Below are positions 1 through 5,417 of a stretch of DNA of 5,417 bases, in pieces. Each line of letters starts with the position of its first letter. Position 1 is the stretch's first letter. The notes beneath the pieces were generated by a model. That model saw only the letters and a program-made list of their open reading frames with translations, did not search any database and was not told the DNA's origin. The stretch spans positions 1-5,417 of the forward strand of contig CALHRB010000282.1 in NCBI GenBank assembly GCA_938038165.1, in the 5' to 3' direction. The position numbers and the translations under genes are program-made. The DNA comes from Candidatus Kapaibacterium sp. (GTDB taxonomy: Bacteria > Bacteroidota > Ignavibacteria > Kapaibacteriales > UBA2268).

Positions 1-252
1 CCAGTATCCTGTAAGAAATAATATCATCAAAAAAATGTATATTGGTTCAAAACTTATAGGATATGCATAGATACCGGTTTCAAAACGCAAATAATACTGA
101 ATAAGGGTAGTAATGACAATTGCTATTATATCAGAAATAAGCTGGAAAAACGTCGGGGTAAGAAAATAATTCGGCTTCAAACGTTGTTTAAGTTTTGAGT
201 AATTTTTTTTACTCAAAATTTTCTCCTTCATATTTTCAGCTTTTTCTAACAT
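1..252 (-). CDS. N-terminus of a probable polyprenyl-phosphate sugar phosphotransferase (3' end outside window)
   Basis: An open frame runs from ATG at 252 to the left edge: 84 residues with no stop. Residues 1-34 are lysine-rich and probably cytoplasmic. A hydrophobic segment follows (about 35-55: FFQLISDIIAIVITTLIQYY), then LRFETGIY and a second hydrophobic segment (about 70-84) ending LTGYW. The pattern of a basic tail, a helix containing an Asp, YxLRF, and a second helix closing in a Trp is typical of the membrane domain of WcaJ/WbaP-type transferases. These put the first sugar phosphate on undecaprenyl phosphate. The same topology occurs in CapD/FlaA1-type membrane nucleotide-sugar dehydratases, and the distinguishing C-terminal domain is off the window. 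The position at the end of a polysaccharide operon, 45 bp after the GT2 gene, suits either. Other in-frame starts are ATG at 231 and TTG at 216; the latter is preceded by AAGGAG with a 6-nt gap. Confidence 0.65.
   Translation of the reverse strand, partial: MLEKAENMKEKILSKKNYSKLKQRLKPNYFLTPTFFQLISDIIAIVITTLIQYYLRFETGIYAYPISFEPIYIFLMILFLTGYW
223..228 (-). promoter_or_regulatory. Shine-Dalgarno-like AAGGAG, possible RBS for an internal TTG start
   Basis: On the minus strand AAGGAG (228-223) is followed by six bases and then TTG at 216-214, in frame with the partial membrane protein. This is the best ribosome-binding-site match I noticed in the window. If used, the protein would begin MSKKNYSKLKQ, 12 residues shorter than from the ATG at 252. 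It may be chance, because the six bases also encode Lys-Glu within a lysine-rich tail. Confidence 0.35.
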
Positions 253-268
253 TTATTATAAATAGTAA

Positions 269-288
269 AATTACAAATATATGTAATT
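269..288. repeat. short inverted repeat between the GT2 gene and the downstream membrane-protein gene
   Basis: AATTACA (269-275) and TGTAATT (282-288) are perfect 7-bp arms around a 6-base loop, in a 45-bp gap. On the minus strand the hairpin is followed by a short T-run (TTTT) before the next start. Only one pair in the stem is G:C, so a terminator would be weak. A protein-binding palindrome or chance in AT-rich DNA are equally possible. Confidence 0.3.
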
Positions 289-297
289 AATTCAGAC

Positions 298-1494
298 TTA
301 TGTTTTAATTTCGTCACCTAATTTATTTCTATCCCATAAAGAATTTTGTTTATTTCTACAAAATCTTATAATACCAAGTAAAAAACCAATATTCATCGAG
401 ACAAAAAATAAAAATACTTTAAATGTTAAAAAATTGATTTTTAGAATTTCAAATAACCATCCTATCAGAGCAAATCCATAAACTATTAAATTAAAATAAA
501 TTAAGGGATAATAAAGAAATGAATTTCTATCAATGAAAACCAAACTAACAAGGAAAATTGTCATAAAAATGGGGGTTAACCATCGAAGTAATTTATGTGA
601 TATAACAAAAATTGACATTAAGCCATAGCTCGGCGAAAGAATTTGTTTTACGGCTTTTAAAGTTGATAAACCCCCTGAAACCAATCTGATCCTGCGATTT
701 AATTCTTTATTCAACGACTTGGTTCGAACTTCATTAACGTGATATTTTGTATCAAAAATAAATCTTTTTCTTAATGATATAATATGAAATACTCTATATA
801 GGTCATCGCAAACTTTGTCATCTGGAATAGCGGATAATGCTTCACGTCTGATGCCATAAAGAGTGCCGAGACTGTTTGCGGTTGAAAATATTAATGATTC
901 ATTGTATCTGATGAAAGCATCAAATTTTTGATAGATTATCTCGCCGGTGCTACCACTATTAGAATTATCTTTATTTATTATTTTTACTGGAATCATCACA
1001 CCTGCAACGTCTTTTGATTGTAAAATTCCTACTAAGTGTTGAAATGTATTTGGTTGAACTCTGAGATCAGCATCAAGAAAGAATATGAAATCTTCAGTTA
1101 TTTTATCGGTCAGTTTATTAAGAGTTCTGTTTTTACCTCCACGTTCAAATTGATAAACATAGATGTTATTGTTTTTTTTAACAAATTCTTGCAAAATTTT
1201 AAAGGTGTTGTCAGTTGAGCCATCAAGACCAATATAAATTGAAATATTCTCAGATGGATAATTAGAATTCAGTACTGATTTTATGTTGTCTTCTATTGTG
1301 TCTTCTTCGTTGTAAGCAGCTATTACAACAGCAATTTTTTTTGTTTTGTCTGGTGTTGAAATTATTTTTTTATTAATAAATTTTGCTGAAACAAAGACAA
1401 AAAATGGATATAACAGAAAAGTATATATAACAAGAAATAAAGAAACAAGGACTATGATTTCGAATATATTTGAAAGAGTCATAAACGATGTCAA
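298..1494 (-). CDS. membrane-anchored family 2 glycosyltransferase
   Basis: Predicted inner-membrane glycosyltransferase adding a sugar from a nucleotide donor during polysaccharide assembly. Numbering is from the TTG at 1494 (398 residues). A transmembrane helix spans about 12-38. The GT-A domain spans about 53-275: AVVIAAYNEEDTIEDNI (55-71), the LDGSTDNT donor strand (90-97), and the metal-binding FFLDADLRVQP (138-148). CDDLYR at 229-234 sits where the catalytic acidic residue is expected, and RRIRLVSGG (267-275) sits where processive enzymes have QxxRW. Three hydrophobic segments follow at about 302-321, 326-351 and 354-377, then a basic tail with SLWDRNK. This layout resembles cellulose-synthase-like GT2 enzymes, but the Trp of QxxRW is absent, so a single-transfer enzyme is as likely as a synthase. 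An AGGA at 1508-1505 lies 10 nt before the TTG; an in-frame ATG at 1482 (394 residues) is the other reasonable start. Donor and acceptor cannot be read from sequence. Confidence 0.9.
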   Translation of the reverse strand: MTSFMTLSNIFEIIVLVSLFLVIYTFLLYPFFVFVSAKFINKKIISTPDKTKKIAVVIAAYNEEDTIEDNIKSVLNSNYPSENISIYIGLDGSTDNTFKILQEFVKKNNNIYVYQFERGGKNRTLNKLTDKITEDFIFFLDADLRVQPNTFQHLVGILQSKDVAGVMIPVKIINKDNSNSGSTGEIIYQKFDAFIRYNESLIFSTANSLGTLYGIRREALSAIPDDKVCDDLYRVFHIISLRKRFIFDTKYHVNEVRTKSLNKELNRRIRLVSGGLSTLKAVKQILSPSYGLMSIFVISHKLLRWLTPIFMTIFLVSLVFIDRNSFLYYPLIYFNLIVYGFALIGWLFEILKINFLTFKVFLFFVSMNIGFLLGIIRFCRNKQNSLWDRNKLGDEIKT

Positions 1495-1533
1495 TAAAAA
1501 AACATCCTAAAATTAAGGTTAATGAATCATATA

Positions 1534-3177
1534 CTAAAAGTCGCCAAACCTGAAATAAATTTTTAATAAATACTCGGGTTGATCATTTGTTAATCTTAAC
1601 AAATACAAGCCCTGAATATTGAAACCCCTTAAAATTTCGTATCCAGCATTAATGGAAAAAGAAAGAGAATTTGATCTATCCCCATCGAGAAAAACAACTG
1701 TTTCGGAATCCTTTGGAAGTCTGACATAAAAAGGATCACCTCCGACATTTCTTATTATATTGCCGTTCTCATCATAAATATTATTACCATGTCTTTGATA
1801 AATAAATGAGAAAATCAAAGGATACCTGTTGCCCCAAAACCAACGTAATTGTAATGCTGTTTCATCAGAATTTGGATAAAGATATGTTCCAAAAAGGTAA
1901 CCGTCATTTGTTCTGTTATTTTGAACATTGAAATGAGTGAACATATAAGGTTCAATTCTTGTATATTCTATTCCGATATCGGCGGAGAATGGTAATGAGT
2001 ACTTCAATGCAATGTTCCATGCAGTTTTATTACTCCAAAAGCCAGTGCCAATTCTAGAAATAATAATATCTTCGAGCATCCACGTTCCGGAAATTTGAAA
2101 ATTTCTGAAAAGATTTATATTAAAATCTAAACCCATAGTTGTTTTATCTCTATCCCTCAGAGCATGCTCAACAGATTTTAGAAAACTCAAAGGATTAAGA
2201 TAAGCCAATTCGAGTTCCCGCCCTGAATAAACAATTGAATGGAAATAGGACAGGTCGCCCCAAGATGGTTTGAATGTGAATTTTTGCAGAACAAAATACT
2301 TTGGAGGAATGTCAGTAAAGGCTCCTACCGGTATATTAGAGTCAGGTTGTGCAATTAATTTGAAATGGTAATACCTGTATTCAAAAGTTGAAAATCTTGC
2401 TCCCAGACTAATTCCATCCATTGGTGGTGCATTATCCGATATGATTAATTTTTGCCTTAAACCTGAACCAATCAGTCTGGTTTCCCTGGAAAAAATAAAA
2501 TGGAACCAATCATTTGAATATCTGACGTGAGACTCGGAAAAATCGAAATCACTATTTAAAAGAACAAATTTAATATTTCTGGTTATTTTACTTTCTTCTA
2601 TAGCAAGATTTCTTGTTCCTGCTAAAACAACTCCATTAGTTACCTGAAGACCATAGCCTAACGAATTATCAATTGTGCCATTTAGTCTGAATCCAAGATT
2701 GCCGAGCAAAACTTTGTCAAATTCACTTCTGTAATTAATTTTATTTATGTTTTCAATTGAACCTAATGGGATAAGCGAGACAGCGTTTGATGAATCCGAA
2801 TAACGATAAATGTATTTTTCGTCATCTGAAAAAATTCTACTAAATAAAAGTTGGTTACTATCTGATTTACTGAGGAAAATTGCGGAGTTTTGACGATTGG
2901 ATAATTCGAACTCTTTTTCAAATAGGGATAATGTTTTTTTGTCGGTTTCAGATAGGGAGGAATCGTTCAATCTGATAACTTTGAGAGCTTCTTGAATTTC
3001 TCTGCGTTGCAAGGGTAATGTTGATAATGAAAAATTTTCCAAAATTCCTTTTGTATAAGCATATTCCAGAAATTGATAAACAGGATGTTGCACCAATGTA
3101 TGTTCAACTTGAGAAAATAAATGATTTATTGATAATGTATAAAAAAAAATTAGAGATATAATAATTTTTTTCTTCAT
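1534..3177 (-). CDS. Wzi-family capsule assembly outer-membrane beta-barrel protein
   Basis: Predicted outer-membrane protein that binds or organises exported polysaccharide at the cell surface, the role known for E. coli Wzi. The 547 residues are somewhat more than E. coli Wzi (about 480). Residues 1-23 are a signal peptide (MKKKIIISLIFFYTLSINHLFSQ). Residues 30-100 look helical and charged (HPVYQFLEYAYTKGILENF, then QRREIQEALKVI), matching the periplasmic helical part of the family. From about 150 onward the sequence alternates polar and hydrophobic residues with many aromatics, as in a beta-barrel. Family-like segments include GLQVTNG (176-182), LAYLNPLSF (324-332), YTRIEPYMFTHFN (405-417) and GTYLYPNSDE (430-439). 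The chain ends YFRFGDF, a terminal aromatic residue as in Bam-dependent barrels. The ATG immediately follows the TAA of the export gene (TAAATG), suggesting translational coupling and joint function. A generic porin-like barrel is the main alternative, but the neighbours favour Wzi. Confidence 0.88.
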   Translation of the reverse strand: MKKKIIISLIFFYTLSINHLFSQVEHTLVQHPVYQFLEYAYTKGILENFSLSTLPLQRREIQEALKVIRLNDSSLSETDKKTLSLFEKEFELSNRQNSAIFLSKSDSNQLLFSRIFSDDEKYIYRYSDSSNAVSLIPLGSIENINKINYRSEFDKVLLGNLGFRLNGTIDNSLGYGLQVTNGVVLAGTRNLAIEESKITRNIKFVLLNSDFDFSESHVRYSNDWFHFIFSRETRLIGSGLRQKLIISDNAPPMDGISLGARFSTFEYRYYHFKLIAQPDSNIPVGAFTDIPPKYFVLQKFTFKPSWGDLSYFHSIVYSGRELELAYLNPLSFLKSVEHALRDRDKTTMGLDFNINLFRNFQISGTWMLEDIIISRIGTGFWSNKTAWNIALKYSLPFSADIGIEYTRIEPYMFTHFNVQNNRTNDGYLFGTYLYPNSDETALQLRWFWGNRYPLIFSFIYQRHGNNIYDENGNIIRNVGGDPFYVRLPKDSETVVFLDGDRSNSLSFSINAGYEILRGFNIQGLYLLRLTNDQPEYLLKIYFRFGDF

Positions 3178-3180
3178 TTA
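3175..3180 (-). other. TAAATG stop/start junction between the export gene and the wzi-like gene
   Basis: The TAA stop of the SLBB protein (3180-3178) is directly followed by the ATG of the Wzi-like protein (3177-3175), with no intergenic base. No clear Shine-Dalgarno sequence precedes it (the upstream bases are AT-rich). Translation by terminating ribosomes is the simplest reading, which would tie the amounts of channel and surface protein together. Confidence 0.6.
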
Positions 3181-4899
3181 TTTTCGAAACAATGTTATTA
3201 GCAGATATGAAAGAGAAATAGCTGTGGTGATGGCAGTGGCAATCAAACTATAATTCTGTAATTCTATTCCTGGCGGCAAATCAGCAGGTTTTGGGACATA
3301 AATTTCATCACCAGCGTAAACTATAACATCCTTTTCCTGTTCAATCCAGACTTTGTTTTTACCTCTTATGATTCTTGATCTTTTTTTATCAGCTTTCGGA
3401 GCAAATCCGCCAGCACGTTCAATATACCAAAACATATCCTTACCTTCAGAAAAGTTTACATAACCAGGATTTTTGACCTGACCAAAAACGAATACAGATT
3501 TCGGATTGGAGGGGATAGTAATAAGATCACCGTCTTCTAATATTACATTCTGGGATTCATCGTTTTTCATAAATAAATCATAAAAATCACAAGCAACATA
3601 GGGCTTCCTGAATGATATATCAATATTGAAACGAGAGGTATCCTCCATTGTTAAATCAGTTTGCTTGAATTTTTCGTAATATTCTTTGCCCGGGTTAAAA
3701 ACAGAAAGATATTTATTCTCTTTTCTTATTATTGTTGCCAATGGGAGATATGCGTCGCTTGTGAGACCGCCAGCCATTTCGATGACTTCTTTTACTCTTG
3801 TTTTTCCGGGTGTAATAAAGTAATTACCGCTCTTTTTAACATTTCCTATCACAGAGACAAGTCCCGAGCTTTGAACTGATTTAATATTTTTACGTCCAAC
3901 GTTTAAAATTGCTCCAGGGTAGAGCGGTAGATTATTTGATGGAATTAAATCAGCGGAAACGCTAATTTTTTGTGTGATACCATCACCATTAATTAAGAGA
4001 ATGTTATCTAAATCGGCTTCATCGGTAAAACCACATGAAACTTTTAGAAGAAAATTCAGATCATCATCTTTTTTGTAAGCATAAATACCGGGTTTTCTGA
4101 CAGATCCGGCAACTGTGATAGTTGGGAATTCCTCCAATTCATAAGGAACTATTATTTCATCATTTTCTTTGATATATATGTCGTAGTCAGGATTGTTCAA
4201 TGCAATAGCCTTGATTATATCAACAGTTTCAGAGGAACCATCAGAGTGAATCACGGTAACATTTCTCAATGAATAATCTTTTTTGTGTGCCATACCTGAG
4301 GCATCATAAAATCTTTCGGATTCCTTTTGTAGATCTTTGTAACGGGAGAATGTGAAAAACTGCTGTTGTTGGAATATGTTTTGAGTTTGAGTAAGGTTTG
4401 CCATTTGAATAGCAGTTGATACTCTATAAGAAGAAGGGAAAGCATAGACACCATCTTTAATAACATTTCCTTTAACGGAAACAAGCACATTTCTTGGTTT
4501 ATACAAAGAGAGTGATACAATTGCATCGGGATTTCTTTTTTTTATGGTGCCAATGATTAATTCTCGAGCTTTTTCAAGGGTAAGACCTTTCAAGTTGATT
4601 TCGCCGATTCTTGGGACCATCACAGAAACTTCAGGGGTAACTCTGATATATTCAGTATTTACGGAAAAAGTTAGATTTTGCAATGCGAGTAGGTCGCCGG
4701 GTCCAATACAATAATATTTGGGGTCAACAATATTGCCAACCGCTGTTAAATCTTTAATTGCTTCCTGATCTTTATCCAATTTTCCAATAAAGTCTTCCTG
4801 AAAAAGTTTCTCAGGATCTATCGTTGAAAGCCCCTTGATTTGTGAAAGTAAAAAGTTTGCACAGAGAAAAAAAACTACGAAAAATACTTTATTAGTCAT
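3178..4899 (-). CDS. Wza-type polysaccharide export protein with four SLBB-like units
   Basis: Predicted periplasmic/outer-membrane export channel for capsule or exopolysaccharide. From the ATG at 4899 it has 573 residues, against roughly 380 for E. coli Wza. Residues 1-20 form a signal peptide (FFVVFFLCANFLLSQ) with no proper lipobox, since the only Cys follows FFL. A Poly_export (PF02563-like) domain spans about 61-137 and opens with YYCIGPGDLLALQN. SLBB-like units follow at about 138-252 (VKGNVIKDGVYAFP), 259-336 (VAGSVRKPGIYAYK), 347-463 (VIGNVKKSGNYFITPGKTRV) and 468-537 (VFGQVKNPGYVNF). Several close with a D-E/L-I-x-(V/I)-P strand. Units 1 and 3 carry extra segments; unit 1's is Gln-rich. 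The protein ends in a hydrophobic helix (about 550-571) followed by Arg-Lys. The frame extends to a TTG at 4926 overlapping the rmlB stop (TTGA), which would add nine residues. I prefer ATG because it leaves a compact signal peptide, but neither start has a clear Shine-Dalgarno site. The TAA stop abuts the wzi-like start. Family assignment is firm; the transported polymer is unknown. Confidence 0.92.
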   Translation of the reverse strand: MTNKVFFVVFFLCANFLLSQIKGLSTIDPEKLFQEDFIGKLDKDQEAIKDLTAVGNIVDPKYYCIGPGDLLALQNLTFSVNTEYIRVTPEVSVMVPRIGEINLKGLTLEKARELIIGTIKKRNPDAIVSLSLYKPRNVLVSVKGNVIKDGVYAFPSSYRVSTAIQMANLTQTQNIFQQQQFFTFSRYKDLQKESERFYDASGMAHKKDYSLRNVTVIHSDGSSETVDIIKAIALNNPDYDIYIKENDEIIVPYELEEFPTITVAGSVRKPGIYAYKKDDDLNFLLKVSCGFTDEADLDNILLINGDGITQKISVSADLIPSNNLPLYPGAILNVGRKNIKSVQSSGLVSVIGNVKKSGNYFITPGKTRVKEVIEMAGGLTSDAYLPLATIIRKENKYLSVFNPGKEYYEKFKQTDLTMEDTSRFNIDISFRKPYVACDFYDLFMKNDESQNVILEDGDLITIPSNPKSVFVFGQVKNPGYVNFSEGKDMFWYIERAGGFAPKADKKRSRIIRGKNKVWIEQEKDVIVYAGDEIYVPKPADLPPGIELQNYSLIATAITTAISLSYLLITLFRK

Positions 4900-4922
4900 T
4901 CGGCTTAAATATTTATTGTTTG

Positions 4923-5417
4923 TCAAATATTTCCGTATTGTTTTTGGTAATATTCCCGATATGAGCCGTCGCGAACATTCTTAGACCAATCAGGATTATC
5001 AATATACCATTGAATAGTATCTCTTATACCTTGTTCGAAAGGTATGCTTCGTTTCCAATTTAGTTCAGTTTCTATTTTAGTGCTGTCAATAGCATAACGT
5101 CTGTCATGACCTGGACGGTCTTTAACGTATTGAATCAACGATTCCGGTTTTCCAAGCAAATTAAGAATAAGTTTTACAATTTCTATATTTGTTTTTTCGT
5201 TAGAGCCGCCGATATTGTAGACCTCGCCGATTTTTCCTTTGCGGTAAACTGTCCAGATACCAGAACAGTGATCAAGCACATGTATCCAGTCTCTAACGTT
5301 TAACCCATCGCCATAAACAGGAAGAGGCTTGTTTTCGAGTGCGTTGAGTATCATCAAAGGAATAAGTTTTTCGGGAAATTGATATGGACCGTAGTTGTTG
5401 GAGCATCGCGTAATGAG
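4923..5417 (-). CDS. rfbB: dTDP-glucose 4,6-dehydratase, C-terminal half (5' end outside window)
   Basis: This enzyme converts dTDP-glucose to dTDP-4-keto-6-deoxyglucose in the cytoplasm, the committed step toward dTDP-rhamnose and other deoxysugars. The frame is open from the window edge, giving 164 visible residues of a family normally about 340-360 long. The edge-proximal residues read TRCSNNYGPYQFPEKLIPL, the hallmark RmlB segment. VYGDGLNVRDWIHV follows at visible residues 34-47, then the GEVYNIGG strand at 64-71 and RPGHDRRYAID at 101-111, all part of the nucleotide-sugar-binding C-terminal lobe. The Rossmann glycine motif and the catalytic YxxxK lie upstream, outside the window. An apparent TTG start at 5357 is internal and not the true start, because conserved sequence continues upstream of it. 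The TGA stop at 4925-4923 lies just before the export gene, so the two are probably co-transcribed. A paralogous NDP-sugar epimerase is possible but unlikely given these motifs. Confidence 0.95.
   Translation of the reverse strand, partial: LITRCSNNYGPYQFPEKLIPLMILNALENKPLPVYGDGLNVRDWIHVLDHCSGIWTVYRKGKIGEVYNIGGSNEKTNIEIVKLILNLLGKPESLIQYVKDRPGHDRRYAIDSTKIETELNWKRSIPFEQGIRDTIQWYIDNPDWSKNVRDGSYREYYQKQYGNI

Noticed and set aside
255..260. TATAAT on the minus strand as a sigma-70-type -10 box
   Set aside because: There is no -35 partner at 16-18 bp, it sits three bases before the ATG, and such hexamers are common by chance in DNA this AT-rich.
1036..1218. 60-residue plus-strand open frame
   Set aside because: It lies antisense to the GT-A domain including the DAD motif, with no domain or initiation signal of its own.
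1495..1520. CCTTAATTTTAGG followed by a T-run as an intrinsic terminator after the wzi-like gene
   Set aside because: The stem is only about five pairs with a bulge and almost no loop, so it is too weak to support.
3661..3879. 72-residue plus-strand open frame rich in Phe and Cys
   Set aside because: It is antisense to SLBB unit 3; its composition is what reverse reading of Lys/Glu-rich coding sequence gives.
4266..4526. 86-residue minus-strand open frame inside the export gene
   Set aside because: It overlaps SLBB unit 1 in another frame, and the export-gene frame carries the recognisable conserved motifs.
4855..4863. Cys in the signal peptide of the export protein as a lipidation site
   Set aside because: The residues before the Cys (Phe-Phe-Leu) do not fit a lipobox, which needs a small residue just before the Cys.
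5106..5303. 65-residue plus-strand open frame
   Set aside because: It is antisense to the conserved C-terminal lobe of RmlB and shows no independent gene features.
5355..5357. TTG as start codon of the rmlB-like gene
   Set aside because: Strongly conserved RmlB sequence (SNNYGPYQFPEKLIP) continues in frame upstream to the window edge, so this is an internal leucine codon.

Overview
The window is a stretch of a surface-polysaccharide (capsule, exopolysaccharide or O-antigen-like) locus. All five genes lie on the minus strand, so transcription runs from position 5417 toward position 1. The DNA is strongly AT-rich, with Lys/Asn/Ile/Phe-rich proteins and few convincing Shine-Dalgarno sites. The Wza-like SLBB protein and Wzi-like outer-membrane protein show a diderm envelope. 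My inference is a member of the Bacteroidota/Ignavibacteriota (Chlorobi-related) group; no ribosomal or other phylogenetic marker is present to prove it.

Layout in transcription order: (1) the C-terminal half of rmlB/rfbB, dTDP-glucose 4,6-dehydratase, cut by the right edge (5417-4923); (2) a Wza-type polysaccharide export protein with a Poly_export domain, four SLBB-like units and a C-terminal hydrophobic helix (4899-3178, or from a TTG at 4926); (3) a Wzi-family capsule-assembly outer-membrane beta-barrel (3177-1534), which starts on the base after the previous stop codon; (4) a membrane-anchored family 2 glycosyltransferase (1494-298); (5) the N-terminus of a membrane protein running off the left edge (252-1), probably the initiating polyprenyl-phosphate sugar phosphotransferase (WcaJ/WbaP type). 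It is read directly from the sequence and has no stop inside the window.

Gene spacing is very tight: 23 bp or a TTGA overlap, then 0 bp, 39 bp and 45 bp. No confident promoter or terminator is visible, so this reads as one operon. The parts fit a single pathway. RmlB supplies the dTDP-4-keto-6-deoxyglucose branch (for example dTDP-rhamnose). The sugar transferase would load the first sugar on undecaprenyl phosphate, and the GT2 enzyme would extend it. The SLBB protein would carry polymer across the periplasm and outer membrane, and the Wzi-like barrel would bind or organise it at the surface. The flippase, polymerase, Wzc-type co-polymerase and remaining rml genes are not in the window.

I see no CRISPR array, RNA gene, insertion sequence, phage gene or toxin-antitoxin pair. 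The locus looks like a recognisable polysaccharide cluster rather than a new system. The points most worth a second look are the architecture of the SLBB protein, the start-codon choices, and the divergent product-site motif of the glycosyltransferase.
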